From: Streptomyces showdoensis
GTDB lineage: Bacteria > Actinomycetota > Actinomycetes > Streptomycetales > Streptomycetaceae
DNA length: 64,000 nt
Assembly (NCBI RefSeq): GCF_039535475.1
Contig: NZ_BAAAXG010000026.1
Location: 2,170,001 to 2,234,000 of the forward strand
Reading direction: 5' to 3'
Part shown: in pieces, positions 43,207 to 51,504 of the stretch
How the letters are laid out: each line of letters begins with the position of its first letter
Numbering within the stretch: the stretch's first letter is position 1
Notes under the pieces: generated by a model
What the model saw: the letters and a program-made list of their open reading frames with translations, nothing else
What the model was told of the DNA's origin: nothing
Database searches by the model: none
Made by a program: the position numbers and the translations under genes

Positions 43207-43220
43207 GAGGGGAGAAAGAA

Positions 43221-43274
43221 CGCCGGCGGCAGTCCGGTACGCGTACAGATACGGGTACCGGACCGCCGCCGGCG
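43221..43274. terminator. Long hairpin between convergent Ddn-like and TetR genes
   Basis: A 20-bp stem (43221-43240 with 43255-43274; CGCCGGCGGCAGTCCGGTAC pairs with a matching arm, one G-T wobble) and a 14-nt loop. It acts as terminator for both directions. Confidence 0.85.
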
Positions 43275-43315
43275 CGACAGGACGGGTGAAGGAGGGCCCG
43301 GGGGGCTCGCGGGGG

Positions 43316-43963
43316 CTACTTCGTCGGCTTCTTGCCCGTGATCCCCAGGTGCACCAACAGGGCCAGGTTCGGCTTGAGTTCGGCCTGCTTCACGCCCCAG
43401 GTCTGGAAGCCCTTCTGGTGGCCGGCGACCGCCGCCAGCATGGCCACCAGCGAGCCCGCCATCGCCGCGGGGCTGACGTCCTTGTCGACCTTGCCCTTCG
43501 CCTGGAGCTCCTTCACCGCGTCCGTCAGGGAGTTGGTGACCGAGTTCAGGATCTTCATGCGGATCTTGTAGAACCGCTTGTCGCCCTCCGCGGCCCCGAG
43601 GTCCACCACCCGCAGGATCGCGTCGTGTCGGCGCCAGAAGTCCAGGAATCCCTCGACCAGTTCCTCGGAGGTCTGCCAGCCGGCCTTGCCGACCCAGGAG
43701 CGGCCGGAGACCAGATCGGTCAACCCCGCGCCCTCCTTGGCCATTTCCTCCGCGATCTCGAGGACGGCGCCCTCGACGTCAGGGAAGTACTGGTAGAACG
43801 TCGCGGGTGAAGTACCCGCCTTCCGGGCCACGTCGATGACCTTGACGTCCCGGTAGGGCGAGGAGCTGAGCATCTCGCCGAGGCAGTCGAGCAGCTTCTG
43901 CCGCGTCGCCTGGCCGCGTCGTCCGGCCACGCGGCCGTCGACGGTGCGTACTTGTCCTGTCAT
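43316..43963 (-). CDS. TetR-family transcriptional regulator
   Basis: A 215-residue repressor. The N-terminal HTH is seen in RQKLLDCLGEMLSSSPYRDV followed by KVIDVARKAGTSPATFYQYF. The C-terminal ligand domain (about 75-215) contains WRRHDAILRVVDLGAAEGDK and a helical bundle ending GITGKKPTK. The ligand is unknown; acyl-CoA would suit the neighbourhood. A weak CTGACG-type palindrome covers its start codon. Proteins of this type sit next to kbpA-afsK in other streptomycetes, as I recall, so linkage to the catabolic genes is not proof of function. It is convergent with the Ddn-like gene and divergent from kbpA. Confidence 0.9.
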   Translation of the reverse strand: MTGQVRTVDGRVAGRRGQATRQKLLDCLGEMLSSSPYRDVKVIDVARKAGTSPATFYQYFPDVEGAVLEIAEEMAKEGAGLTDLVSGRSWVGKAGWQTSEELVEGFLDFWRRHDAILRVVDLGAAEGDKRFYKIRMKILNSVTNSLTDAVKELQAKGKVDKDVSPAAMAGSLVAMLAAVAGHQKGFQTWGVKQAELKPNLALLVHLGITGKKPTK

Positions 43964-43971
43964 GCCGTCAG
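43957..43971. promoter_or_regulatory. Weak CTGACG-type palindrome at the TetR start codon
   Basis: CTGTCA-TGC-CGTCAG keeps the 6-3-6 geometry. One half is perfect (CGTCAG) and the other is mismatched at two positions. It overlaps the ATG at 43963-43961, which is where an autoregulatory site could sit. Weaker than the other nine copies. Confidence 0.35.
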
Positions 43972-44146
43972 CTTACCGAGGGGTGATCGGCGCGCGATTC
44001 GGCCGACTGCAAATGGGTATTCGGCCCACTTCCGGCCCCGCCCAGGCCCGCCCAGGGCCCGCCCCAGGCCCGTCCCCGGCCCGCATCGCGCCCTCTTTCG
44101 AGCCCTCCCTCCCCCCTCCCGCTCCCCGATAGGCTTATTAACAGCC

Positions 44147-44168
44147 TGTGGACAACTTCGGTGGACAA
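44147..44168. promoter_or_regulatory. Two DnaA-box-like sequences
   Basis: TGTGGACAA (44147-44155) is the exact reverse complement of TTGTCCACA, the preferred Streptomyces DnaA box as I recall it. GGTGGACAA (44160-44168) differs at one base. Both point the same way, 13 bp apart, in the gap between the TetR gene and kbpA (43964-44272). A small inverted repeat AGGCT...AGCCT precedes them. Confidence 0.5.
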
Positions 44169-44213
44169 CCGCCCGGGAACCCTTGCGGGACAAGGCTTCC
44201 CGGCCCCATAAAA

Positions 44214-44225
44214 GAACATATGTTC
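44214..44225. promoter_or_regulatory. LexA-type SOS box upstream of kbpA
   Basis: GAACATATGTTC is a perfect 12-bp palindrome and fits GAAC-N4-GTTC, the LexA/DinR box of Gram-positive bacteria. The adjacent bases (AAAA before, GTTTTT after) are A/T-rich. It ends 47 bp before the kbpA start, inside the likely promoter. Confidence 0.6.
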
Positions 44226-44272
44226 GTTTTTGGAGGGGTGCGGGGCAGGGGGACGGACCCTAGCGTGGGGCC

Positions 44273-45052
44273 ATGGCCGTATTCACACAGGGCACCCCCT
44301 GCTGGGTGGACGCGCAGCTCCCCGACCTGGAAGCGGGCAAGCGCTTCTACGGCGAGCTCTTCGGCTGGAGCTTCGACCCCGAGCGCGACGAGGCCCGCCT
44401 CGACGGCAAGCGGGTGGCCGGCCTCCTCCCCAAGCGCGACGGCCGGATGCCCACCACCTGGACCGTCTACCTCGCCACCACCGACGCGGGCGCCCTCGCC
44501 GCCCGGATCAAGGCCGCCGGCGGGCAGATGGTGATGGAGCCCTACCCCGTCGGCCCCTTCGGCGTCCGGGCGCTGGCCGCCGACCCGGGAGGCGCCGTCT
44601 TCGGACTGCGCCAGTCCGGCGACGACGACGGCTTCGAGGCCGTGAACCGGCCCGGCGCCTTCTGCTGGATGGAGGTCTACACGCGGGAGCCCGAGTCGGT
44701 CGACACCTTCTACGCCACCGTCTTCGGCTGGCTCGGCCGCCAGGCCGACCCCGCCGCCGAGGGCCGCGACGGCTCCTTCGACTACCGCGTCTGGTCCCCG
44801 CCCGGCTCCCGCACGGGCGACGACTCCGCCTTCGGCGGCCGGGCGCTCATGACCGACGCCTTCCCCGCCGAGCTGCCCGGCCACGTCCTGCCCTACTTCG
44901 CCGTCCACGACTGCGACGCGGCCTGCGCCACCGCCGTCCGCCTCGGCGGGCGGGTCGCCACCGACCCGTTCGACACCCCGCACGGCCGGATCGCGGTGCT
45001 CCACGACAACCAGGGCGCCCGCTTCGCCGTCCTCGCCGAACCCGCGGACTGA
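44273..45052 (+). CDS. kbpA: Two-domain VOC (glyoxalase-fold) protein, KbpA-like AfsK inhibitor
   Basis: A 259-residue cytosolic protein with two vicinal-oxygen-chelate domains (about 4-120 and 128-258). Each opens with the family pattern PCWVDAQLPDLEAGKRFYGE LFGW or FCWMEVYTREPESVDTFYATVFGW. In Streptomyces coelicolor the gene just before afsK encodes KbpA (252 residues), which binds unphosphorylated AfsK and inhibits its autophosphorylation. Position, orientation and length agree with that, so the name rests on synteny plus length. An enzymatic glyoxalase or dioxygenase role cannot be excluded. It is preceded by a LexA-type palindrome and followed after 156 bp by the kinase gene. That 156-bp gap holds only short ACGAGCGGTCGC-like repeats. 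Confidence 0.75.
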   Translation: MAVFTQGTPCWVDAQLPDLEAGKRFYGELFGWSFDPERDEARLDGKRVAGLLPKRDGRMPTTWTVYLATTDAGALAARIKAAGGQMVMEPYPVGPFGVRALAADPGGAVFGLRQSGDDDGFEAVNRPGAFCWMEVYTREPESVDTFYATVFGWLGRQADPAAEGRDGSFDYRVWSPPGSRTGDDSAFGGRALMTDAFPAELPGHVLPYFAVHDCDAACATAVRLGGRVATDPFDTPHGRIAVLHDNQGARFAVLAEPAD

Positions 45053-45208
45053 GCCGCCGCACGCGCGGTGACACGAGCGGTCGCATGCGCGGTGATATGA
45101 GCTGGGACACCCCGATCCGCCCCCGGGTTCGCAACCACCGCCCCGGACAGGAAGAATCAGGGGCCACGGGGCCGTACCCTCATGGCCCTACGGGGAGGTG
45201 GCAGGCAA

Positions 45209-47659
45209 GTGGAGCAGCTGACGCAGCACGACCCGAGACGGATCGGGCCCTTCGAGGTGCTGGGCCGGCTCGGTGCGGGCGGCATGGGCCTCGTCTATCT
45301 CGCGCGCTCGGCGTCCGGGCGGCGCGTGGCGATCAAGACCGTACGGACGGAGCTCGCCGAGGACCAGCTGTTCCGCGTCCGCTTCACCCGCGAGGTCGAG
45401 GCCGCGCGGGCGGTCTCCGGCTTCTACACGGCGGCCGTCGTCGACGCCGACCCGCGCGCCGCCGTGCCGTGGCTCGCCACCGCGTACGTACCGGCGCCCT
45501 CCCTCGAAGAGATAGTGAACGAGTGCGGGCCGCTCCCGGCCCAGGCGGTCCGCTGGCTCGCGGCCGGCGTCGCCGAGGCCCTGCAGTCCATCCACGGCGC
45601 CGGGCTGGTCCACCGCGACCTCAAGCCCTCCAACGTCCTCGTCGTCGAGGACGGCCCCCGGGTGATCGACTTCGGCATCGCGTCCGGCGTGTCCAACACG
45701 CGCCTGACCATGACCAACGTCGCGGTCGGCACCCCGGCCTACATGTCCCCCGAGCAGGCCCGCGACTCGCGCAGCGTCACCGGCGCGAGCGACGTCTTCT
45801 CGCTGGGCTCCATGCTGGTCTTCGCCGCCACCGGGCACGCCCCCTTCCACGGCGCCAACCCGGTCGAGACCGTCTTCATGCTGCTGCGCGAGGGCCCCGA
45901 CCTGGAGGGGCTGCCCGACGAGCTGCGCCCGCTGATCGACTCCTGCATGCAGATGGACGTCAGCAAGCGCCCCACCCCGGCCGATCTCCAGGCCCAGCTC
46001 GCCCCGCACCTCTTCGGCGCCGGCAGCGACGACAGCGGCACGGCGGCGGCCTGGCTGCCGCAGCGCGCCACCGCCATGATCGAGGCCCGCCGCGGCGGGC
46101 GCCCCAACCCGCCGCAGCCCCCGGCCGACCCGCCGATGCCGCCGCGCCCGCCCCGGCAGCCCGCCGAATGGGGCGGCGACCCCCGCGCCGGCCGGCCCGC
46201 CGACCGCCCGGCCGACGCGTACGGCGACCGCCCGGGCGGCGGGCGGCACGCCGGTCCCGCCGCCGCCCCGGTGCCCGACGCCGGTCCGGTGCGGCTCGGC
46301 GGCGCGCCCGTCCCGATCGGGCCCGGCCCCAGGGTCGCCGACACCCGGGCCGCCGTCGGCGTCGGCCTGGGCGCCGCCGCGGGCACCGCCACCGGCTGGA
46401 TCCGCCCGCCCGGCGGCACCGGCGCCACCGAGCCCGGCCCGCCGCCCGGCTCCCGCCCGCTGCCCGGCCCCGCCCAGGCCCCCGAGGCCCAGCGGGCCCA
46501 CCAGGCCCCGCAGGCACCCGAGGCGCCCGGTCACTGGCGGCCCTGGCGGTTCCGCATGTCCAACGACGTGTGGGGCACCCCGGTCGTCGACGGCGACCTG
46601 CTCTACGTGACCTCCTTCGAGGTGCACGCCCTGGACACGGCGAGCGGCCGGCGCCAGTTCAAGACCCGGGACGTGGCCTGGTCCATGGCGGTCGCCGGGG
46701 GCCGGATCCACGCCTCCGACGGGCCCACCCTGTACGCGCTCGACGCCCTCGACGGCAGCGAGCGCTGGCGGCTGCACACCGACGCCTGGGTCTACTCCCT
46801 CCAGGTGGACCGCGGCACCGTCGTCACCGGCACCCGCGGCGGCGGCGTCCAGGGCTGGGAGGCCTCCAACGGCGCCAAGCTGTGGGAGATCACCGGCGCC
46901 CAGACCGACTTCGAGACGCCCGAGGGCGGGCCCGCCGTGCACGGCGACACCGTGTACGTGTGGCGCGACGCCCGGCTCCAGGCGCTCGACGCCCGCACCG
47001 GCGTGGAGCGCTGGTCGTACCCGGTCGGCGACGCCGCCTCCTGCGCGCAGGTGCCGGTGCGGGTGGCCCCCGCGGAGGACGGCTGCGTGTACGTCGCGGC
47101 CGGCACCCGGGTGCTCTGCGTCGACATCGCGAGCGGGCACGTCCGCTGGCACTTCGAGGCGCCGGCCGTCTTCCTGGCCCCGCCCGCCTTCGCCCCTGGC
47201 CCGGCCGTCACCGGCGGCGGGGTCTACCTCGCCGACCACCTGGGCACGGTGTACGCGCTCGACGCGACCACCGGCAAGGACCGCTGGCGGATCGCCACCG
47301 AGCCCCGCCAGTCCACCGAGCCGGTCCTGGTCGCCGCGGGCAACGTCCACGTGGGCAGCGGCAGCGCGCTCTACACGCTCGACGCGGTCACCGGCACCCC
47401 GAAGTGGCGGTTCGCGGCGGGCGGCGAGCTGATCGGCACCCCGGTCGTCGCGGACGGCCGGGTGCACTTCGGCTCGGCCGACCACGTGCTGTACACGCTG
47501 GACGCGACGGGCGGCCAGCTGCGCTGGAAGCTGGCGACGGGCGGCGAGATCACCGGTTCGCCGGTGGCCAGGAACGGCGTCGTGTACGCCTGCAGCAAGG
47601 ACCGCTGCGTGTACGCGCTGGACGCGGTGAAGGGCACGGCGACCAACCGGGGCGCGTGA
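45209..47659 (+). CDS. afsK: AfsK-type serine/threonine protein kinase with PQQ-like propeller
   Basis: A regulatory kinase of 816 residues (S. coelicolor AfsK has 799) that phosphorylates AfsR. The kinase domain is residues 12-275: glycine loop [15 protein letters not shown], catalytic Lys43 in [14 protein letters not shown] (His135-Asn142), DFG at 154-156. The activation loop [20 protein letters not shown] has Thr164, Thr167 and Thr169; Thr168 is the published self-activating site of AfsK. A Pro/Gly/Ala linker spans about 285-445. The C-terminal domain consists of seven or so PQQ-like blades ([35 protein letters not shown]). No transmembrane helix is present, so it is soluble or peripheral. 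The GTG at 45209 follows a GGAGG/GGCAGG tract; an ATG nine codons earlier is less likely. Confidence 0.9.
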   Translation: MEQLTQHDPRRIGPFEVLGRLGAGGMGLVYLARSASGRRVAIKTVRTELAEDQLFRVRFTREVEAARAVSGFYTAAVVDADPRAAVPWLATAYVPAPSLEEIVNECGPLPAQAVRWLAAGVAEALQSIHGAGLVHRDLKPSNVLVVEDGPRVIDFGIASGVSNTRLTMTNVAVGTPAYMSPEQARDSRSVTGASDVFSLGSMLVFAATGHAPFHGANPVETVFMLLREGPDLEGLPDELRPLIDSCMQMDVSKRPTPADLQAQLAPHLFGAGSDDSGTAAAWLPQRATAMIEARRGGRPNPPQPPADPPMPPRPPRQPAEWGGDPRAGRPADRPADAYGDRPGGGRHAGPAAAPVPDAGPVRLGGAPVPIGPGPRVADTRAAVGVGLGAAAGTATGWIRPPGGTGATEPGPPPGSRPLPGPAQAPEAQRAHQAPQAPEAPGHWRPWRFRMSNDVWGTPVVDGDLLYVTSFEVHALDTASGRRQFKTRDVAWSMAVAGGRIHASDGPTLYALDALDGSERWRLHTDAWVYSLQVDRGTVVTGTRGGGVQGWEASNGAKLWEITGAQTDFETPEGGPAVHGDTVYVWRDARLQALDARTGVERWSYPVGDAASCAQVPVRVAPAEDGCVYVAAGTRVLCVDIASGHVRWHFEAPAVFLAPPAFAPGPAVTGGGVYLADHLGTVYALDATTGKDRWRIATEPRQSTEPVLVAAGNVHVGSGSALYTLDAVTGTPKWRFAAGGELIGTPVVADGRVHFGSADHVLYTLDATGGQLRWKLATGGEITGSPVARNGVVYACSKDRCVYALDAVKGTATNRGA

Positions 47660-47687
47660 GCGTCCGGCCTGATCCGAAAGACACCGC

Positions 47688-48323
47688 CTAGCCCCGGTGT
47701 CCCGGCGGTGGCGGGGTCTCGTCGCGCGCCGGGTCCCGGGGCACGTCCGAGGCGGGCGGCGGGGCGGTGTCCGGCGGCCCGTACGCGTACGGGCGCTCGG
47801 GCGGCCGCGCGTACGTCTGCGTCGGCCGGGTCGCCTGGTCCGGCCGCGTCGGGCCGTCGAGGGTCGGGTGGGTCGGCGCGGGTGCCCGGTCGACCCGGGA
47901 CACGTGCCGTCCGGACCGGCCCGACATGACCACCGCGCCGAGGAGCAGCAGCACCCCGCCGCCCAGGGCGTTGGCGACGCCGTCGCCGAGTCCGCGCCCG
48001 TCGGCCCCGACGGTCAGGCTGCCCTCGGCCTGCCCGACCCGCACCATCCACAGGATGGTGAAGCCGAGCACGACGAGACCGGCCAGGGCGACGAGCAGCC
48101 GGGAGCGGAGGACGACGCCGAGCACGGTCAGCAGCGCGGCGAAGGCGAAGGGCAGCAGGATCGAACCGATCACCGAGGACCGGGTGTCGGTGATGCCGGT
48201 GAAGAGTTCGTCGATCGCGTAGTCGCGACCGTGACGGCCGTCGTACCAGGCACGGAAGGGGCTCCAGACGGCGGCCGTCGCTCCGGCGAGGGCCAGGACC
48301 GAGCCGACGATGTTGCGGATCAT
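47688..48323 (-). CDS. Membrane protein of unknown function with disordered tail
   Basis: A 211-residue protein with four hydrophobic segments (about 7-25, 52-72, 76-94 and 117-135). A loop AWYDGRHGRDYAIDELFTGI is extracytoplasmic. The tail after residue 140 is Pro/Arg/Asp-rich (APAPTHPTLDGPTRPDQATR) and probably disordered in the cytosol. I do not recognise a named domain. AGGAGG lies 8 nt upstream of the ATG. It is convergent with afsK, 28 bp between stops, and may correspond to the small gene next to afsK in other streptomycetes (uncertain). Confidence 0.7.
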   Translation of the reverse strand: MIRNIVGSVLALAGATAAVWSPFRAWYDGRHGRDYAIDELFTGITDTRSSVIGSILLPFAFAALLTVLGVVLRSRLLVALAGLVVLGFTILWMVRVGQAEGSLTVGADGRGLGDGVANALGGGVLLLLGAVVMSGRSGRHVSRVDRAPAPTHPTLDGPTRPDQATRPTQTYARPPERPYAYGPPDTAPPPASDVPRDPARDETPPPPGHRG

Positions 48324-48444
48324 CGATCGGCCTCCTCGGGTCCGGCTCTCGCTGTCGACGCTACGCCGGGTGCCGGGGCCCCGCCATGTGGCGCGGAGCC
48401 GGCGCTAGGGTGACGCGAACACGACGAACGAACGGGGGCAGGGA

Positions 48445-49086
48445 ATGGTGCGCACACGGCTGAGGCTGGCGGCGACGCTCGCGGTGGTGGTCCTCGCGCT
48501 GACCGGTTTCCAGACGAGCGGCAGCGGCGGCCACGGCGGCGGCAGCGGCAAGTCGGGCAGCAAGTCGGGCAAGAGCAGGAGCGGTGGCGGTGACGGCGGG
48601 GGCGGCGGCTGCTCCAGCTCCAAGAAGAAGAACGACGACTACGACTACACCGACACCACAGACGGCACCGGCAACGGCTCCGGCGGCGCGAACGGCTCCA
48701 CGTACACGCCCTCCCCGACGACGGGCCCCGGCTCCGGCATCGAGGTCGAGGTCGTCGACTGCGTGGAACCCGCGCAGAAGAAGCGCAAGGGCAAGCCGGC
48801 CCGCAAGGCCGACACCACGGCCACGGTGCGGGTCACCGCGCCCGACGGGGAGGCGGGGCGGTACCGCATCGTCCTGGAGTTCGAGCGGGCCGACGGCTCG
48901 CCGGCCGACCGGGGCGAGGTCCTGGTCGACCTGACGGGCGGCGGCTCCCGGCTCTACGACGTCGCGATGCGGACCCCCGGCAGCGTCGGCCAGGTGAAGC
49001 ACTGCGTGGTGGACGCGGTGACCCCGCAGTCCGCTTCCGCCGCCCCCGCCCCTACCGCGTCCGGTACTCCGTCGTCCTCCTCGTGA
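48445..49086 (+). CDS. Secreted Gly/Ser/Lys-rich protein of unknown function
   Basis: A 213-residue exported protein. The signal peptide is MVRTRLRLAATLAVVVLALT and cleavage is probably near residue 27. A low-complexity region follows, rich in Gly, Ser and Lys (about 28-65, GGHGGGSGKSGSKSGKSRSG), then an acidic Tyr/Asp/Thr segment. A conserved-looking C-terminal domain spans about 95-190 (GIEVEVVDCVEPAQKKRKGK; TATVRVTAPDGEAGRYRIVL; VKHCVVDAVTP) and has two cysteines that could form a disulfide. I do not recognise the domain. The 3' end overlaps the convergent crotonase gene by 35 bp. Confidence 0.7.
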   Translation: MVRTRLRLAATLAVVVLALTGFQTSGSGGHGGGSGKSGSKSGKSRSGGGDGGGGGCSSSKKKNDDYDYTDTTDGTGNGSGGANGSTYTPSPTTGPGSGIEVEVVDCVEPAQKKRKGKPARKADTTATVRVTAPDGEAGRYRIVLEFERADGSPADRGEVLVDLTGGGSRLYDVAMRTPGSVGQVKHCVVDAVTPQSASAAPAPTASGTPSSSS

Positions 49087-49837
49087 ACAGCCCGGCCTGC
49101 CGGTCCGGCGGCAGGTTCCCGAGCGTCACCAGGTGCGGCGCGTGGGCGAGGGCCTGGGCGCGGGTGGCCTCCCTGGCCGACCACAGGGCGCGGACCGTCC
49201 CCTGCACGGCCTCGGTCGGGTACCCCGCGATGACGGCGGCGGCCTCCCGCGCCGCCGCCAGCGCCCCGCCGGGTGCGGTCAGCTCGGAGACCAGTCCGGT
49301 CTCGTACGCGCGCCGGGCGGAGACCCGTTCGGCGGTGCCCATCAGGGCCATCCGGGCGACTTCCCCGTACGGCATGCGCTGGGCCATGTGGATGGTCTCG
49401 AAGGCGGAGACCATCCCGTAGGCGGTGTGCGGGTCGAAGAAGGCGGCGTTCTCGCCGGCCACCAGGAACTCGGCCTCGCCGAGCAGGTAGAAGGCCCCGC
49501 CGCAGGCCATCCCCTCCACGGCCGCGATCACCGGCTTCCACAGGTCGTTGGCCTTGGGGCCGATCGCGATCAGCGGGTCGTCGATCGTGTACGGGGAGGA
49601 GGGCTGCGGCACGCCGGCGGCGGCCGTGCGGTCGATGCCGGTGCAGAAGGCGCGGCCGCCGGCGCCGGTGACGACGATCGCGCGGACCTCGTCCTCGTAG
49701 CGGAAGCCGCGCCAGGTCTCGGCGAGCGTCCGGGCCATCTCCAGGGTGACGGCGTTGTGCTTCTCGGCCCGGTCGAGGGTGACGACGGCGACGCCGGTCT
49801 CCTTGTCCCGCTCGACGCGGATCCCGGAGCCGCTCAT
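49052..49837 (-). CDS. Enoyl-CoA hydratase/isomerase (crotonase) family protein
   Basis: A 261-residue CoA enzyme. Family segments are VAVVTLDRAEKHNAVTLEMA, the oxyanion loops AIVVTGAGGRAFCTGIDR and PVIAAVEGMACGGAFYLLGE, and FFDPHTAYGMVSAFETIHMA, where hydratases often carry a catalytic acid. The start ATG overlaps the stop of the DUF35 gene by 4 bp. Together with the upstream thiolase-fold protein it completes a hydratase plus aldolase/thiolase set expected for shortening an acyl-CoA side chain. The gene is third in a minus-strand operon that starts at 51418 and is preceded by two CTGACG-type operators. Confidence 0.9.
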   Translation of the reverse strand: MSGSGIRVERDKETGVAVVTLDRAEKHNAVTLEMARTLAETWRGFRYEDEVRAIVVTGAGGRAFCTGIDRTAAAGVPQPSSPYTIDDPLIAIGPKANDLWKPVIAAVEGMACGGAFYLLGEAEFLVAGENAAFFDPHTAYGMVSAFETIHMAQRMPYGEVARMALMGTAERVSARRAYETGLVSELTAPGGALAAAREAAAVIAGYPTEAVQGTVRALWSAREATRAQALAHAPHLVTLGNLPPDRQAGLFTRRTTEYRTR

Positions 49838-50271
49838 CCGCGCTCCAGCAGCCAGCGCGGGACGGCGACGCCGTCGATCTCCGTGAACGCCACCTTCACG
49901 GCCGCGCCGATCCGCAGCCGCGCCGGGTCGACCGAGTTCAGCGGGGCGTCGGGGGCGGCGACCACGTTGCCGGCGAGGCGGATGCGGGGGGCGTCGGCGA
50001 GTTCGACGAGGACCGCGTTGTACGGGGCCAGTTCGGCGTAGTCGGGGAGCAGTGGCGGGTGGGGGAGGACGTAGGACCAGATCCGCCCGCGGCCGGACAT
50101 GAGCCGCCACTCGCTGTCGAAGGACTGGCAGTGCGGGCAGCAGGGGCGGGGCGGGAAGCGGAGTTCGCCGCAGTCGGGGGCCGCGCAGGCCTGGATGCGG
50201 AGTTCGCCGCGGGCGGTGTACTCCCAGAAGGGGGCGCCGTCCTCGTCGGTGACGGGGGTGAGCAGGGCCAT
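49834..50271 (-). CDS. DUF35 Zn-ribbon/OB-fold protein (ChsH2-type partner)
   Basis: A 145-residue protein. The rubredoxin-like zinc ribbon has four cysteines in QACAAPDCGELRFPPRPCCP and HCQS (about residues 28-48), followed by an OB fold (WRLMSGRGRIWSYVLPH; PRIRLAGNVVAAPDAPLNSV). In steroid-degrading actinobacteria DUF35 proteins or domains pair with Ltp2-type aldolases or hydratases and are needed for their activity. The gene begins 4 bp after the Ltp-like gene and overlaps the crotonase by 4 bp, exactly the expected neighbourhood. It is therefore probably a subunit rather than a nucleic-acid-binding protein, despite the OB-fold name. Confidence 0.88.
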   Translation of the reverse strand: MALLTPVTDEDGAPFWEYTARGELRIQACAAPDCGELRFPPRPCCPHCQSFDSEWRLMSGRGRIWSYVLPHPPLLPDYAELAPYNAVLVELADAPRIRLAGNVVAAPDAPLNSVDPARLRIGAAVKVAFTEIDGVAVPRWLLERG

Positions 50272-50275
50272 GGGG

Positions 50276-51418
50276 TCAGCTCCTCAGCAGGATCGCGGAC
50301 GTGGGGACGCCTTCGCCGGCGGTGACCAGGCAGGTGGCGGCGTCGGGGACCTGGGCGGTGGAGACGCCGCGGAGCTGCTTGACGCCCTCGTTGATGAGGT
50401 TGAAGCCGTGGACGTAGGCCTCGGAGAGCCCGCCGCCGCCGGTGTTGAGCGGCAGCCGTCCGCCGATCTCCAGGGCGCCCCCTTCGGTGAAGGCGGCGCC
50501 CTCGCCGCGGCCGCAGAAGCCGTAGCCCTCCAGGGAGAGCGGGATCAGCGGGGTGAAGGCGTCGTAGATCTGGGCGACGTCGATGTCCTCGGGGCCGAAG
50601 TCGGCCTGCTTCCAGAGGTGTCGGGCGGCGGTCCAGGCGGGCCCGGAGAGCGGGTCGTCGTTCCAGTAGTTGACCATGCCGTGGTGCTGGGCGGGCAGTC
50701 CCTGGGCGACGGAGTGCACGTAGACGGGCTTCTGCCGGCAGTCGCGGGCGCGTTCGGCGGAGACGATCACGCAGGCCAGCGCCCCGTCGGTCTCCAGGCA
50801 GTTGTCGAAGAGGCAGAGGGGTTCGCTGATCCAGCGGGAGGTCATGTACATCTCGCGGGTCAGCGGGCGCTCGTACATCATCGCGGCGGGGTTCTGGTTG
50901 GCCCGGTTGCGGCAGGCCAGGGCCACGTTGAAGAGGTGGTCGCGGGTGGCGCCGTACTCGTGCATGTAGCGGCGGGCGAGCATGCCGATCTCGTCGGCGG
51001 GCCGGAGCAGTCCGAAGGGGCGGGTCCACTGGCCGGGGGTGGGTAGCTGGACGGCGGTGTTCTTCCAGGGGCGCGGCCCGCTGCCGCGCTTGCGGGAGCG
51101 CCAGGCGACGCCGACGGTGGCCTGTCCGGAGGCGACGGCGGCGGCGAGGTGCCCGACGGTGGCGCAGGAACCGCCGCCCCCGTAGCCCACCTTGGAGAAG
51201 AAGGTGACGTCCCCGGCGCCGATCGCCTTGGCGACCTCGACTTCGTCGGTCTCCTCCATGGTGTACGAGGCGAAGGCGTCGACCTCGGAGGGGGCGATGC
51301 CGGCGTCGTCGAGGGCGGCGAGGATCGCCCGGCAGGCGAGGGTCTTCTCCGACTCCGGGAGCTGTTTGGCGAAGGGGGTCTGGCCTATCCCGACGATGGC
51401 TGTTGCGTCCTTGAGCAC
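50276..51418 (-). CDS. Thiolase-fold Ltp2-like protein (probable retro-aldolase or lipid-transfer thiolase)
   Basis: A 380-residue enzyme of the Ltp/SCP-x thiolase group. It starts VLKDATAIVGIGQTPFAKQL; the active-site region is VGYGGGGSCATVGHLAAAVA and the later motif AQIYDAFTPLIPLSLEGYGF contains the Tyr used by Ltp2-type aldolases (family knowledge). The C-terminal part reads LPLNTGGGGLSEAYVHGFNL. The GTG at 51418 was chosen because GGGAGG lies 5 nt upstream; eight in-frame codons precede it. The DUF35 gene follows after 4 bp. Ltp2 with a DUF35 partner performs retro-aldol cleavage in sterol side-chain degradation, so a similar C-C cleavage is the best guess here. Confidence 0.87.
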   Translation of the reverse strand: MLKDATAIVGIGQTPFAKQLPESEKTLACRAILAALDDAGIAPSEVDAFASYTMEETDEVEVAKAIGAGDVTFFSKVGYGGGGSCATVGHLAAAVASGQATVGVAWRSRKRGSGPRPWKNTAVQLPTPGQWTRPFGLLRPADEIGMLARRYMHEYGATRDHLFNVALACRNRANQNPAAMMYERPLTREMYMTSRWISEPLCLFDNCLETDGALACVIVSAERARDCRQKPVYVHSVAQGLPAQHHGMVNYWNDDPLSGPAWTAARHLWKQADFGPEDIDVAQIYDAFTPLIPLSLEGYGFCGRGEGAAFTEGGALEIGGRLPLNTGGGGLSEAYVHGFNLINEGVKQLRGVSTAQVPDAATCLVTAGEGVPTSAILLRS

Positions 51419-51444
51419 GTGGTCCTCCCGGCCCGGCAGCACTG

Positions 51445-51486
51445 CTGACAGCGCGTCAGGCTACAGCTAATCTGACGGATAGTCAG
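51445..51486. promoter_or_regulatory. Two CTGACG-type operators between divergent Ltp and ligase genes
   Basis: CTGACA-GCG-CGTCAG (51445-51459) and CTGACG-GAT-AGTCAG (51472-51486), each one mismatch from perfect, with starts 27 bp apart. They fill the 86-bp gap between starts 51418 and 51505 and could control both operons. Confidence 0.78.
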
Positions 51487-51504
51487 CTACGGGAGGAGTG
51501 GGCG

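Noticed and set aside
44147..44168. Replication origin
   Set aside because: Only two DnaA-box-like sequences, and no dnaA, dnaN, gyrB or rpmH genes in the window.
49052..50110. Longer form of the crotonase starting inside the DUF35 gene
   Set aside because: The added residues are Arg/Pro-rich shadow sequence; the ATG at 49837 has the usual 4-bp overlap and a normal family N-terminus.
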